NCBI GenBank assembly: GCA_035515075.1
Contig: DATJBZ010000015.1
Span: 1-64,000, forward strand
DNA from: Moheibacter sp035515075
GTDB lineage: Bacteria; Bacteroidota; Bacteroidia; Flavobacteriales; Weeksellaceae
DNA length: 64,000 bases
Direction: 5' to 3'
Part shown: positions 7,423-16,920 of the stretch, in pieces
How the letters are laid out: each line of letters starts with the position of its first letter
Position numbering within the stretch: the stretch's first letter is position 1
The notes under the pieces: generated by a model
What the model saw: only the letters and a program-made list of their open reading frames with translations
Databases searched by the model: none
What the model was told of the DNA's origin: nothing
Position numbers and translations under genes: made by a program

Positions 7423-8709
7423 ATGTCAACTTACGTAGTAGTCGGTCTCCAGTTTGGAGATGAAGGAAAGGGGAAAATCACGGATGTATTGTCAGCAAAA
7501 TCTGATTATGTCGTTCGCTTTCAAGGAGGAAATAACGCAGGGCATACCGTGTATGTGGGCGAGGATAAATTTGTTTTGCATTTGTTGCCATCTGGCGTTT
7601 TGCAATCCCAAGGAAAATGCATCATTGGAAGTGGCGTAGTGGTCAATCCGCAGAGCTTTTTGGATGAAGTAGCTGCTTTGGAAAAAAGAGGACTATCGAC
7701 CGACCATATTTTCATTGACCGCCGTGCGCACATCATTTTGCCTTACCATATTTTGTTGGATACTTACCGCGAGGATAGCGCTGGTGAAGATTCAATCGGT
7801 ACAACCAAAAGAGGAATTGGACCTTGTTATGAAGACAAAGTCGCCCGTGTGGGAATTCGAGCGATTGATTTGTTGAATCCTGAAATTTTGGCTGAAAAGT
7901 TAAAAATCAACTTGGCCATCAAAAATACCTTGTTTGAAAAATTGTTCAACCAACCTGCTTTGGATTTTGATGAAATTTATCAACAGTACTTGGCGTATGG
8001 TGAAAAGATCAAACATAGAATCATCGATGCCGTGGTAGAAGTCAACGACGCCATTGATGACGGAAAAAAAGTGTTGTTTGAAGGTGCGCAAGCTTTGATG
8101 TTGGACATCGATTATGGAACGTATCCTTTCGTCACTTCTTCTTCTCCTTCGACAGGTGGTGTGTGTGTGGGCGCAGGGGTTCCGCCAACGAAATTGCACA
8201 ATTTGATCGGTGTTTCCAAAGCCTATTGTACCCGAGTGGGGAACGGCCCTTTTCCAACGGAGTTGGACGATGAAGTGGGGGAAACCATGCGCAAAGTAGG
8301 GCAGGAATTTGGTGCTTCGACAGGTCGTCCAAGAAGAACTGGTTGGTTGGATTTGGTGATGTTGCGTCATGCGTGTCGTATCAACGGAATTTCTCATTTG
8401 GTCATCACCAAATTGGATGTGTTGACTGGATTTGACACCATCAAAGTGTGTACAGCTTACAAAACAGAAGATGGAGAAATCAAACAAACCTTTACCGCTT
8501 CGACCAATAAATTGGACAGTTATGAGCCGATTTACAAAGAAATGAAAGGTTGGAATGAAGACATTTGTGGCATCAATTCATTTGATGATTTGCCACAAAC
8601 TGCACAAGATTATTTGCATTTCATTGAAGAATATTTGGGCATTGAAATCTATTTGGTATCTGTTGGCCCCGACCGTTCGCAGAATATCATCCGAAAGGAA
8701 TTGTTTTAA
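7423..8709 (+). CDS. purA: Adenylosuccinate synthetase
   Basis: A 428-residue GTP-dependent ligase that joins IMP and aspartate to make adenylosuccinate, the first committed step to AMP. The N-terminal phosphate-binding loop is QFGDEGKGK (most homologues have WGDEGKGK), with the catalytic Asp and the GHTVYV motif. The IMP/GTP sites GTTKRGIGPCYEDK and TGRPRRTGWLDLV are intact. Full family length. Its pathway partner purB lies 5 kb downstream but is separated by a two-component system and an outer-membrane protein gene, so the two are not one operon. It has its own promoter and a hairpin terminator at 8778-8811. Confidence 0.97.
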   Translation: MSTYVVVGLQFGDEGKGKITDVLSAKSDYVVRFQGGNNAGHTVYVGEDKFVLHLLPSGVLQSQGKCIIGSGVVVNPQSFLDEVAALEKRGLSTDHIFIDRRAHIILPYHILLDTYREDSAGEDSIGTTKRGIGPCYEDKVARVGIRAIDLLNPEILAEKLKINLAIKNTLFEKLFNQPALDFDEIYQQYLAYGEKIKHRIIDAVVEVNDAIDDGKKVLFEGAQALMLDIDYGTYPFVTSSSPSTGGVCVGAGVPPTKLHNLIGVSKAYCTRVGNGPFPTELDDEVGETMRKVGQEFGASTGRPRRTGWLDLVMLRHACRINGISHLVITKLDVLTGFDTIKVCTAYKTEDGEIKQTFTASTNKLDSYEPIYKEMKGWNEDICGINSFDDLPQTAQDYLHFIEEYLGIEIYLVSVGPDRSQNIIRKELF

Positions 8710-8777
8710 AAGTATAGTAATCCTAATCAATTAGGAATTCATTGAATTTTGGATCATTGTTAATAGAACAAAAATTA

Positions 8778-8811
8778 AATGGGTGAAGTACTGTCGTACT
8801 CTGCCCATTTT
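8778..8811 (+). terminator. purA terminator
   Basis: AAATGGG pairs with CCCATTT, with an inner AGTAC/GTACT stem around TGTC, followed by a T run. Confidence 0.8.
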
Positions 8812-8934
8812 TTTATTTAAAAACACAAAGAAGTTAGGAGCATTGGTCGGTGAAAATATTTCATTCATCGATACAAATTCTGCTTTGGTCGACAAACATT
8901 GTGTGGATTTGCTTTTTAATTGAAATTAGCCCAA

Positions 8935-10008
8935 ATGGAAGAAAAAACAATTTATCAAACGAAAATGACCAATCTGGTTGGTTTTGTGCTTTTGGGGATT
9001 TTGATTTTCTTGATGATTCCTCTTTCGTATGGAATTCCTTTGCCATGGGTTTATTGGGTCAATCAAACCCTTTTTTTTCTATTGTTGCTTGGTTTATTAA
9101 TGATCAACACAAAATGGCTGGCACCGAAATTATTGTTTCAAAAAAAATATGTTCAATATTATTTGATACTGTGTGTGGTGTGTTTGGTCATCATTTTGTT
9201 GCTCAAACAATCCGGAGAGTGGTTGCATCTTTCGGATGAAATCAAAAGAGCTGTCAGAGAAGGCGGTCAAAAACAGAAGCATTGGTTGCGCAATTTATCG
9301 GTGTTTTTTTATATTTTTTTGATCCAAATTTTGATATTAGGGGTCAACATTGCCGTTATACTGATTAGAAAATGGCAAGATGAAAAGAACATTCGTTTGA
9401 AGTTGGAAAAAGACAAATTAGAAATGGAGCTTTCATTTTTGAAGTCTCAAATCAATCCACACTTTTTCTTCAATAGTTTAAACACGATCAATGCGTTGAC
9501 TTATACGCAGGTAGATGAATCCAGAAAAGCCATCAAAAAATTAGGAAACATCATGCGGCATATATTGTACAATGCTTCAGATCACACGCATACCTTTTCG
9601 AAAGAAATTGAATTCATCAACAATTATGTGGATTTAATGAAAATGCGTTCGCCAAAACGCGTAACAGTCGACTTCTTTGTAGACATCAAATCACTTGATT
9701 TGAGAATTGCTTCGATGGTTTTTTTGCCTTTTATTGAAAACTGTTTCAAGCATGGCGTCAGCGCACAAACGGATAGTCCTATTACCATTGGGTTAGAAGA
9801 GCGCAATCGCAAGGTGACATTCTATACGAGAAACTTGGTATTTGCTCCCGAACTGGAGGATAAATTTGATGAAGAGCGACAAGGAATTGGTATAGAAAAC
9901 ACCCGTCGAAGATTGGAATTGTTGTATCCCAACCAATATGTTTTGTCGATTCAGAAGGATGAAGAATTCAAAGTGTTGCTTAAAATTGACTTGAATGAGA
10001 AGAATTAA
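8935..10008 (+). CDS. LytS-type sensor histidine kinase
   Basis: 357 residues from ATG 8935; a TTG five codons upstream is also possible but adds nothing recognisable. Four hydrophobic segments (about 14-32, 41-58, 73-91, 120-145) form a membrane anchor without a periplasmic sensor domain. A short coiled coil leads to the His_kinase (PF06580-type) motif QINPHFFFNSLN with phospho-acceptor H176. The N box FIENCFKHGV (N269) and glycine box GIGIENTRRRLELLY form the ATP site. It overlaps the response regulator gene by 14 bp, so the two are co-translated. Family knowledge: such kinases pair with LytTR regulators. The signal sensed is unknown; the outer-membrane gene at 10901 is the likely target. 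Confidence 0.93.
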   Translation: MEEKTIYQTKMTNLVGFVLLGILIFLMIPLSYGIPLPWVYWVNQTLFFLLLLGLLMINTKWLAPKLLFQKKYVQYYLILCVVCLVIILLLKQSGEWLHLSDEIKRAVREGGQKQKHWLRNLSVFFYIFLIQILILGVNIAVILIRKWQDEKNIRLKLEKDKLEMELSFLKSQINPHFFFNSLNTINALTYTQVDESRKAIKKLGNIMRHILYNASDHTHTFSKEIEFINNYVDLMKMRSPKRVTVDFFVDIKSLDLRIASMVFLPFIENCFKHGVSAQTDSPITIGLEERNRKVTFYTRNLVFAPELEDKFDEERQGIGIENTRRRLELLYPNQYVLSIQKDEEFKVLLKIDLNEKN

Positions 10009-10732
10009 ATGTGTCGCTGTTGATGATGAGCCTTTGGCGCTTAATATGGTCAGTTTGTTCGTTGAGCAAACCCCATTTTTAGAACTTATTGCTGCATTTG
10101 ACAATGCGATCGATGCTTTGAATTATGTCCAAACCAACCCTGTGGATTTATTGTTACTCGACATTCAAATGGCGGATTTGACGGGAATGGAACTTGCTCG
10201 AATTTTAATGGCAGACAACAGCAAAACTCCACCTTTCATTATTTTTACGACTGCATACAGCGAGTTTGCGTTGGAAGGTTATCGGGTAGAGGCGATTGAT
10301 TATATCTTAAAACCTTTTGATTATGAGGATTTCATGGTGGCAACTTCCAAAGTTCGAAAAAGAATGGAGGAGCAACAGGATTGGTTAGAAACAGTTCCAA
10401 CGGACCATCAAAACTATATTTTCATCAAAACCGAAGCGCAAATCATCCGGGTTGAAATCAAAAACATCTTGTACATAGAAGCATTAAAGGATTATGTGAA
10501 AATTCATTTGAACCATCAACTCAATCCTATTTTATCCTTGATGAGTTTAAAAAAATTGGAAGACAAATTGACTTCTCATGGATTCTTAAGAATTCACAGG
10601 TCATACATTATTTCTTTTGCATGTGTGGATGCGCTCTTGAAAAACAGTGTAAAAATAGGGGACAAAAACATACCCGTTGGCTCAACTTACAAAGAAGAAT
10701 ACAATCATTTTGTCAACCAGTGGATCAAATAA
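9995..10732 (+). CDS. LytTR-family response regulator
   Basis: 245 residues. An N-terminal receiver domain carries the acidic pocket D10-D11, phospho-acceptor D56 in LLLLDIQM, the Thr of FTTAYSE and K106 in YILKPFDY. The C-terminal LytTR DNA-binding domain (about 135-245) shows IKTEAQIIRVEIKNILYIEA, YVKIHL and FLRIHRSYIIS. Cytoplasmic transcription factor phosphorylated by the overlapping upstream kinase. A stem-loop or operator-like inverted repeat (AACAATT-N6-AATTGTT, 10745-10764) lies between its stop codon and the outer-membrane gene, either a weak terminator or a binding site. Confidence 0.94.
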   Translation: MRRIKCVAVDDEPLALNMVSLFVEQTPFLELIAAFDNAIDALNYVQTNPVDLLLLDIQMADLTGMELARILMADNSKTPPFIIFTTAYSEFALEGYRVEAIDYILKPFDYEDFMVATSKVRKRMEEQQDWLETVPTDHQNYIFIKTEAQIIRVEIKNILYIEALKDYVKIHLNHQLNPILSLMSLKKLEDKLTSHGFLRIHRSYIISFACVDALLKNSVKIGDKNIPVGSTYKEEYNHFVNQWIK

Positions 10733-10741
10733 TGTTGAGGG

Positions 10742-10767
10742 TTCAACAATTAACTAAAATTGTTCAA
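10742..10767. promoter_or_regulatory. Inverted repeat upstream of the outer-membrane barrel gene
   Basis: AACAATT (10745-10751) and AATTGTT (10758-10764) are separated by 6 bp and extend to 10-bp arms with one mismatch. No T run follows, so an operator is as likely as a terminator. A second short repeat (TCATC/GATGA) follows at 10776-10794. Confidence 0.35.
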
Positions 10768-10900
10768 AGAGCAGTTCATCGTCAAAAAAGATGACTTCAT
10801 CTATTTTTATTTTATTTAGTCCACAGTTTTAAGAAGTTTGCCATTTATTTTCAATCTGATTGAACATCAAAACATATAATTATATCAAACAAAATCACAA

Positions 10901-13357
10901 ATGAAGCTTAAAAACATAGTATTAATTATTTTAACGATTTGTTCTCAAACGGTTTGGGCACAAAGTCCAAAAGCACAGTTGACAGGAACGGTGGTTGATT
11001 CCTTGCGTCAAGAAGCAGTTTATTATGCGACCATCTCGCTGCATCCAGTAGCTGATGTTGAAAAATTAAATGGCGCAGTAACCGATGAAAAAGGAGTTTT
11101 TCTTTTGAAGGATTTGGATCCAGGTCCGTATGAAATTACCGTAGATTTTATGGGATTTGAACCCAAAGTTTTTTCAAATTTCATTTTGAAACCAGGCGAG
11201 AACAATTTAGGAGGGGTGTTACTTTCATCGAATGAAACCCATCTTTCGGAAGTGGTCATTGAAGCCGAACGACCATTGATTGACAACCAAATTGACCGTT
11301 TGGTGTACAATGCGGAGCGAGACGTTACTTCTGCAGGAGGCAATGCGATAGATGTGTTGCGAAAAGTTCCTATGCTTTCAGTTGATATCGATGGCAATGT
11401 TTCTTTGGCAGGAAGTCAAGGTGTACGAATTTTGATCAATGGAAAACCTTCGGGAATGATGGCCAACAATATGGGAGATGCTTTGAAAATGATTCCAGCT
11501 GACCAAATCAAAAGTGTAGAAGTCATCACCAGTCCTTCTGCAAAGTACGATGCAGAAGGAGCTTCTGGAATTATCAATATCCTCACCAAAAGGAAAGACA
11601 TCGCTGGTGTGAATGGCGCAATTTCAGGTGGAATTGGAACCAAGCACAACAATGGAAATGCGAGTTTGAACGTGAGAAAAGGCAAATTGGGATTGGTAGC
11701 CAACTTAGGGGGAAATTATATGTGGCCACAAACCGTGACCAATGAATTTGAGCAGTTTGATGCGTTTGGAAATCCTACTTTGAAACAATCTGCAGAAAAC
11801 AAAACCACCCGTTCAGGTTTGCGTGGCTCTTTGGGGATCGATTATGATTTGACGGACAAAGATTTGTTTTCGACTACTTTTTCAGCCAATACATTTGAAA
11901 TGGGCAAAGATGGAAGTACGACGTCTCAATTCTTTTCTTCCAACAATAGTGGTCAATCTTTGGTGTCTTATTTGGACCAACAAAGTAGAATCAAAGGCTT
12001 TGATTGGTCGGCAGATTATACCCGAAAATTCACCCATCCAAGACAAGAATTGTCTGTTTCTGGTCAATTTTCAAGAAACAACAACAACACCGATTATACC
12101 ACTATTTATGATGAGAATGCGCGTTTGGATGAAATGGGATTGAACAGAGGAAAGAATGACGAATTGACTTTTCAAATCGATTATGTTCAGCCGATCGGGA
12201 ATACCACCGTTGAAGTGGGGGCAAAAACCATTTTGAGAGACATTTCGAGTGAAGTAAATACCCATGAGTTTTTCAATGGTGCTTATCAGTTCATCGACCA
12301 AAGATCCTACGATTTCAATTACAACCAAGATGTCGTGGCGGCTTATATGACCTATGGTTTTGAATTTGCCAAAAACTACCAAGTCAAAGCTGGATTAAGA
12401 ATGGAATACACCAACTTGGAAGGACAACCCGCAGGCGATATTCAAGCATTTAACAACAGTTACACCAACCTATTGCCCAGCGCTGTGGTGTCAAGAAAAT
12501 TGAACAAAACTTCGAATTTAAAGTTGAGTTACAACCAACGGATTCAACGGCCGAGTTTGTTTTACCTCAATCCTTTCAGAGATACATCTGATCCCATGAT
12601 TCAACAACAAGGAAATCCTGAATTGAAACCAGAGCTTTCACACAATGTTGAATTAGGCTATTCGACTTTTATCAAAAGAACGATGATCAATGCCTCGCTT
12701 TTTTACCGACAAACCAATGATGTCATTGAAAGTTTGAATCAAATCGACCACGAAACCACACCTGGACAGCCGATTTCATTGACAACTTTTGAAAACATAG
12801 GCAACAACGAATCTTTTGGAGCCAATTTATTTGTTTCCATTTCTCCTATTCGAAATTTGACTTTGAGAAGCAACATCACTTTGTCCACTTACGAAGCAAA
12901 AGGAAATGAATTCAATTCCGCCATCAGTACGCAAACCGATAAAATGTATTGGGTGTACCGCGCGTTCATCAATGCTTCTTACAAAATTGACAATACGTTG
13001 ATTGCAGAATCTTTTTTCATGTTGAATTCTCCCAAACGAACCTTTCAAGGAACATCTCCTTCATTCAGCATGTGGACTTTGGGCGTTAAAAAAGAATTAT
13101 GGGACAAAAAAGCCACCATTGGTTTGAGTGTAACCGATCCGTTCACTGAAAACACGAAATTCAAATGGGAAGTCAATACGCCAGAATATACGCAAACCAG
13201 TAGAATGAAATTGCCATTTCGATCGTTTGGAATTACTTTTAGTTACAATTTTGGTCAAATTGATGCAAAGAACAAAACAAGAAAGCAAAGAGGAATTAAA
13301 AATGACGACCAAAAAGAAGGCGAATCCACCCAAGGAGGCCAAATGGACGGCATGTAA
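10901..13357 (+). CDS. TonB-receptor-like outer-membrane beta-barrel protein with carboxypeptidase-regulatory domain
   Basis: 818 residues. Signal peptide (ending VWAQ), then a CarboxypepD_reg-like Ig fold (about 25-110: LTGTVVDSLRQEAVYYATI, GPYEITVDFMGFEPK), a plug domain (DVLRKVPMLSVDIDGNVSLAG, VRILINGKPSGM, IKSVEVITSPSAKYDAEGAS, GIINIL) and a long beta-barrel with LKLSYNQRIQRPS and NPELKPELSHNVELGYS. This is the outer membrane beta-barrel family common in Bacteroidota, related to TonB-dependent receptors. No SusD partner follows, so polysaccharide uptake is unlikely. The substrate is unknown. The adjacent LytS/LytTR pair probably controls it. The tail is basic and polar (KNKTRKQRG, ending QGGQMDGM) and lacks the aromatic final residue usual for barrels. 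Confidence 0.88.
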   Translation: MKLKNIVLIILTICSQTVWAQSPKAQLTGTVVDSLRQEAVYYATISLHPVADVEKLNGAVTDEKGVFLLKDLDPGPYEITVDFMGFEPKVFSNFILKPGENNLGGVLLSSNETHLSEVVIEAERPLIDNQIDRLVYNAERDVTSAGGNAIDVLRKVPMLSVDIDGNVSLAGSQGVRILINGKPSGMMANNMGDALKMIPADQIKSVEVITSPSAKYDAEGASGIINILTKRKDIAGVNGAISGGIGTKHNNGNASLNVRKGKLGLVANLGGNYMWPQTVTNEFEQFDAFGNPTLKQSAENKTTRSGLRGSLGIDYDLTDKDLFSTTFSANTFEMGKDGSTTSQFFSSNNSGQSLVSYLDQQSRIKGFDWSADYTRKFTHPRQELSVSGQFSRNNNNTDYTTIYDENARLDEMGLNRGKNDELTFQIDYVQPIGNTTVEVGAKTILRDISSEVNTHEFFNGAYQFIDQRSYDFNYNQDVVAAYMTYGFEFAKNYQVKAGLRMEYTNLEGQPAGDIQAFNNSYTNLLPSAVVSRKLNKTSNLKLSYNQRIQRPSLFYLNPFRDTSDPMIQQQGNPELKPELSHNVELGYSTFIKRTMINASLFYRQTNDVIESLNQIDHETTPGQPISLTTFENIGNNESFGANLFVSISPIRNLTLRSNITLSTYEAKGNEFNSAISTQTDKMYWVYRAFINASYKIDNTLIAESFFMLNSPKRTFQGTSPSFSMWTLGVKKELWDKKATIGLSVTDPFTENTKFKWEVNTPEYTQTSRMKLPFRSFGITFSYNFGQIDAKNKTRKQRGIKNDDQKEGESTQGGQMDGM

Positions 13358-13393
13358 GTTGACAACTGAGAAGTTTGATGATACAAAAGAATC

Positions 13394-13423
13394 AAAAGAG
13401 GACGAAATCAATCGTCCTCTTTT
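13394..13423 (+). terminator. Terminator of the outer-membrane barrel gene
   Basis: A 12-bp perfect stem (AAAAGAGGACGA with TCGTCCTCTTTT) around a 6-nt loop, followed by more T. Confidence 0.85.
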
Positions 13424-13637
13424 TTTATGAATTTAAGTTGTTTCTTGATTAATTTTTTGGTTGAAATTTCTCTACATTTTTTGTGTTGAAAATCAACTCA
13501 TTTTGATGCAAAACAATTTGAATTTCATGGGCAATTACTCAAAATGTACTGTTGTTGTTAGTAATCAAATCATTACTTCTTTTTTGGTAAATATTTTTTG
13601 AACTGCTAAAATGAAATTGATTTGATGGATAAATCCT

Positions 13638-13645
13638 TAAATTTG
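13638..13645 (+). promoter_or_regulatory. purB -7 box
   Basis: TAAATTTG with a TTG 18 bp upstream (13617-13619); predicted start about 12 nt before the purB ATG. The stretch 13424-13637 otherwise shows no gene. Confidence 0.6.
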
Positions 13646-13662
13646 CCATCAAAACACAAAAA

Positions 13663-15093
13663 ATGCACACAAAATATCAAAATCCTTTGGAATCTCGTTA
13701 CAGCAGCGATGAGATGTTGTATAATTTTTCTCCGCAAATGAAGTTTTCGACCTGGCGAAAGTTGTGGTTGGCTTTGGCTGAAATTCAACAAGAATTGGGT
13801 TTGGATATTTCGGACGAACAATTGCAAGAAATTCGAGAGAATATTGATACCATTGATTTTGAGGTGGCGGCGAAATACGAAAAGAAATTCCGTCATGATG
13901 TGATGGCGCACGTGCATACTTTGGGAGAAGTAGCACCGAAAGCGATGCCGATTTTGCATTTGGGTGTAACTTCTGCTTTTGTTCAGGACAATACCGATTT
14001 GGTGCAAATCCGTGAAGGATTGTTGTTGGTCAAAAAGAAATTGGTCAATGTCATTCAAGCTTTGCATGATTTTGCTTTGGAAAACAAAGATTTGCCCACT
14101 TTGGGTTTTACCCATTTTCAAGCGGCACAATTGACCACCGTTGGAAAACGTGCGACCCTTTGGTTACAATCGGTTTTATTGGATTTTGAAGAATTGGAAT
14201 TTCGCATCGCTACTTTGCAATTTCGTGGCGTCAAAGGAACGACAGGAACCGCAGCAAGTTTCAAAGAATTGTTCGATGGCGATTTTGAAAAAGTAAAAAT
14301 CCTTGACCAAAAATTGTCTGAAAGTTTTGGATTCTCCAAAGTTTTGGGCGTAACCGGACAAACTTATGACCGAAAAATCGATGCACAGGTTTTGGCAACT
14401 TTGTCGAACATTGCACAAACCGCACACAAATTCACCAACGACATTCGTTTGTTACAAAGTTTGAAAGAAATCGAAGAACCTTTCGGAAAAAACCAAATAG
14501 GCTCTTCAGCCATGGCGTACAAACGCAATCCAATGCGAAGCGAACGCATCGCTGCTTTGTCAAAATTTGTAATTTCCTTGGCGAGTAGTCCTGCGATGGT
14601 CGCTGCCACACAATGGTTTGAACGAACTTTGGATGATTCTGCTAACAAACGTTTGAGCATTCCCCAAGCATTTTTGGCGATTGATGCGATTTTGATTATT
14701 TGGAACAATGTGTTGGATGGCTTGGTGGTATATCCGAAAGTCATCGAAAAACACATCCAAGAAGAATTGCCGTTCATGGCGACAGAATACATCATCATGG
14801 AAGGTGTGAAAAACGGGGGAGACCGTCAGGAATTGCATGAACTCATTCGTGAACACAGCATGGAAGCGGGAAAACAAGTGAAAATCGAAGGGAAACCGAA
14901 TGATTTGGTCGAACGAATTGTAGCAGATGCACGGTTCAATATTGACAAAGAAAGATTGCAAAAAGTATTGGATCCCAAAAATTTTATTGGATTTGCACCG
15001 GAACAAACCGTGGAATTCCTGAAACATCAAGTAGAACCCATTTTGAAAGAAAACAAAGATTTGCTGGGAATGGAAAGTGATTTGAAGGTGTAA
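13663..15093 (+). CDS. purB: Adenylosuccinate lyase
   Basis: 476 residues of the fumarase/aspartase superfamily. It removes fumarate from SAICAR and from adenylosuccinate, so it acts twice in purine synthesis. The superfamily signature is GSSAMAYKRNPMRSERI around residue 284. Histidine-containing region 1 (HLGVTSAFVQDNTDL) and region 2 (TLGFTHFQAAQLTTVGKR) are intact. Full length for the longer, eukaryote-like subtype. It follows a terminator and has its own -7 box, so it is transcribed separately from purA. Confidence 0.97.
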   Translation: MHTKYQNPLESRYSSDEMLYNFSPQMKFSTWRKLWLALAEIQQELGLDISDEQLQEIRENIDTIDFEVAAKYEKKFRHDVMAHVHTLGEVAPKAMPILHLGVTSAFVQDNTDLVQIREGLLLVKKKLVNVIQALHDFALENKDLPTLGFTHFQAAQLTTVGKRATLWLQSVLLDFEELEFRIATLQFRGVKGTTGTAASFKELFDGDFEKVKILDQKLSESFGFSKVLGVTGQTYDRKIDAQVLATLSNIAQTAHKFTNDIRLLQSLKEIEEPFGKNQIGSSAMAYKRNPMRSERIAALSKFVISLASSPAMVAATQWFERTLDDSANKRLSIPQAFLAIDAILIIWNNVLDGLVVYPKVIEKHIQEELPFMATEYIIMEGVKNGGDRQELHELIREHSMEAGKQVKIEGKPNDLVERIVADARFNIDKERLQKVLDPKNFIGFAPEQTVEFLKHQVEPILKENKDLLGMESDLKV

Positions 15094-15237
15094 GTTATTT
15101 TTTCATGCAATGCATTCAAAATTTTTGAAAAAGCGTTTCGTATGGGCTCAATCAATCGCTTGAAATCAACTTGTCATTTTTCGAGGGAATTAATCAGTTA
15201 ATGTTCGGAATTGGCCGCAACACTCAATAAATTATTG

Positions 15238-15245
15238 TAATTTTG
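15238..15245 (+). promoter_or_regulatory. pyrG -7 box
   Basis: TAATTTTG; predicted transcription start near 15250-15252. This favours the ATG at 15271 over 15256 for pyrG, because the earlier codon would leave a leader of only a few bases. Confidence 0.6.
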
Positions 15246-15270
15246 CGCCCATTGAATGATAAAAAAATCA

Positions 15271-16920
15271 ATGAAACAAAAAACAGTAAAATATATTTTT
15301 GTTACGGGAGGCGTAACTTCTTCGCTTGGAAAAGGAATCGTCGCTTCTTCGTTGGGGATGCTCTTGCAAGCCCGCGGTTATTCTGTAACAATTCAAAAGC
15401 TCGACCCTTATTTGAATGTGGATCCTGGCACCTTGAATCCTTATGAACATGGCGAATGTTATGTCACGGAAGATGGGGCGGAAACCGATTTGGATTTGGG
15501 GCATTATGAGCGTTTTCTCAACAGTCCAACTTCACAAGCCAACAGCGTCACGACGGGAAGGATTTACCAAACGGTGATCGAAAAAGAAAGACGCGGTGAT
15601 TATTTGGGAAAAACGGTGCAAATCGTGCCGCACATCACCAATGAAATCAAAAGACGCATCAAACTTTTGGGCAGCAGTGGAAAATACGACATCATCATCA
15701 CCGAAATCGGTGGAACGGTGGGCGATATTGAATCCTTGCCGTACATCGAAAGCGTTCGTCAAATGCTATGGGATTTGGAAGAAAAAGACGCGATGGTGAT
15801 TCACTTGACCTTGATTCCTTATTTGGCAGCGAGTGGAGAATTGAAAACCAAACCCACCCAACACTCGGTTCGTTTGTTGATGCAAAGTGGCATTCGCGCA
15901 GATGTTTTGGTAACCCGAACGGAATATTCTTTGCCCAAAGATGTGAAAGAGAAATTGGCCTTGTTTTGCAACGTGAAAAAAGGAAATGTCATCGAAAGCA
16001 TCGATGCGGAGACGATTTATGATGTTCCTTTGTTGTTGCACGACCAAAAATTTGACCAAGTGGTTTTGGACACCTTGGATTTGCCTTCTGAAGTACAACC
16101 TGATTTGACGGGTTGGAAAAGCTTCTTGGAAAGACATAAAAATCCAAAAAATACTGTAGAAATCGCTTTGATTGGAAAATACATCGAATTGCAGGATTCC
16201 TACAAATCGATTTCAGAAGCATTTACCCATGCAGGCGCAACTTCAGAAACAGAAGTGAAGATTCGTTGGGTGTATTCGGGTGATTTGACAGTGGACAACA
16301 TCGAAGAAAAACTGAACGACGTGGACGGTATTTTGATTGCGCCAGGTTTTGGCGATCGAGGCATTCAAGGAAAATTATTGGCAGCCAATTTTGCGCGAAG
16401 AAACAAAGTTCCAGCTTTTGGGATTTGTTTGGGGATGCAAATGATGGTGGTGGAATTTGCCCGAAATGTATTGGGATTGGAAGATGCCGATACGACAGAA
16501 TTCAACAACCGTACGCCACATCCTGTAGTGAACTTGATGGAAGGACAGAAAAATGTCACCAACAAAGGCGGAACGATGCGTTTGGGGAATTGGACTTGTG
16601 AATTGGAAGAAGACTCCAAAGTCGCCCAAGCTTACGGTTCGACGATCATTCAAGAGCGCCATCGCCACCGATACGAATTCAACAATGAATATTTGGAGGA
16701 ATTTGAAAAAGCGAATTTCAAAACGGTAGGGAAGAACCCGGATACTGCTTTGGTTGAAATCATGAATTACCAGGATTTACCATTCTATGTCGGGGTGCAA
16801 TTTCATCCAGAATACAAAAGTACCGTAGCGAATCCTCATCCCTTATTCGTACAATTTATAGAAGCTGCATTGATGCATCAACAAAATAAAAAAATTCATG
16901 CAAAAGGAAAGAAACTTTGA
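15271..16920 (+). CDS. pyrG: CTP synthase
   Basis: 549 residues from ATG 15271 (MKQKTVKYIFVTGG); an in-frame ATG at 15256 adds MIKKS but lies almost on the predicted transcription start. The enzyme amidates UTP to CTP using ATP and glutamine. The N-terminal synthetase domain has GGVTSSLGKGIVASSLG, the UTP/ATP site and ITEIGGTVGDIES. The C-terminal class I glutamine amidotransferase has nucleophile Cys in FGICLGMQMMV and His-Glu in VQFHPEYKS. Full length. Its end overlaps yidC by 23 bp, so the two are translated from one transcript. Confidence 0.97.
   Translation: MKQKTVKYIFVTGGVTSSLGKGIVASSLGMLLQARGYSVTIQKLDPYLNVDPGTLNPYEHGECYVTEDGAETDLDLGHYERFLNSPTSQANSVTTGRIYQTVIEKERRGDYLGKTVQIVPHITNEIKRRIKLLGSSGKYDIIITEIGGTVGDIESLPYIESVRQMLWDLEEKDAMVIHLTLIPYLAASGELKTKPTQHSVRLLMQSGIRADVLVTRTEYSLPKDVKEKLALFCNVKKGNVIESIDAETIYDVPLLLHDQKFDQVVLDTLDLPSEVQPDLTGWKSFLERHKNPKNTVEIALIGKYIELQDSYKSISEAFTHAGATSETEVKIRWVYSGDLTVDNIEEKLNDVDGILIAPGFGDRGIQGKLLAANFARRNKVPAFGICLGMQMMVVEFARNVLGLEDADTTEFNNRTPHPVVNLMEGQKNVTNKGGTMRLGNWTCELEEDSKVAQAYGSTIIQERHRHRYEFNNEYLEEFEKANFKTVGKNPDTALVEIMNYQDLPFYVGVQFHPEYKSTVANPHPLFVQFIEAALMHQQNKKIHAKGKKL

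Noticed and set aside
7900..8487. 195-codon open frame opposite purA
   Set aside because: Antisense shadow of purA; His/Arg-rich composition and no recognisable domain.
13606..14130. 174-codon open frame opposite the start of purB
   Set aside because: Antisense to conserved purB motifs and without any signal, domain or promoter.
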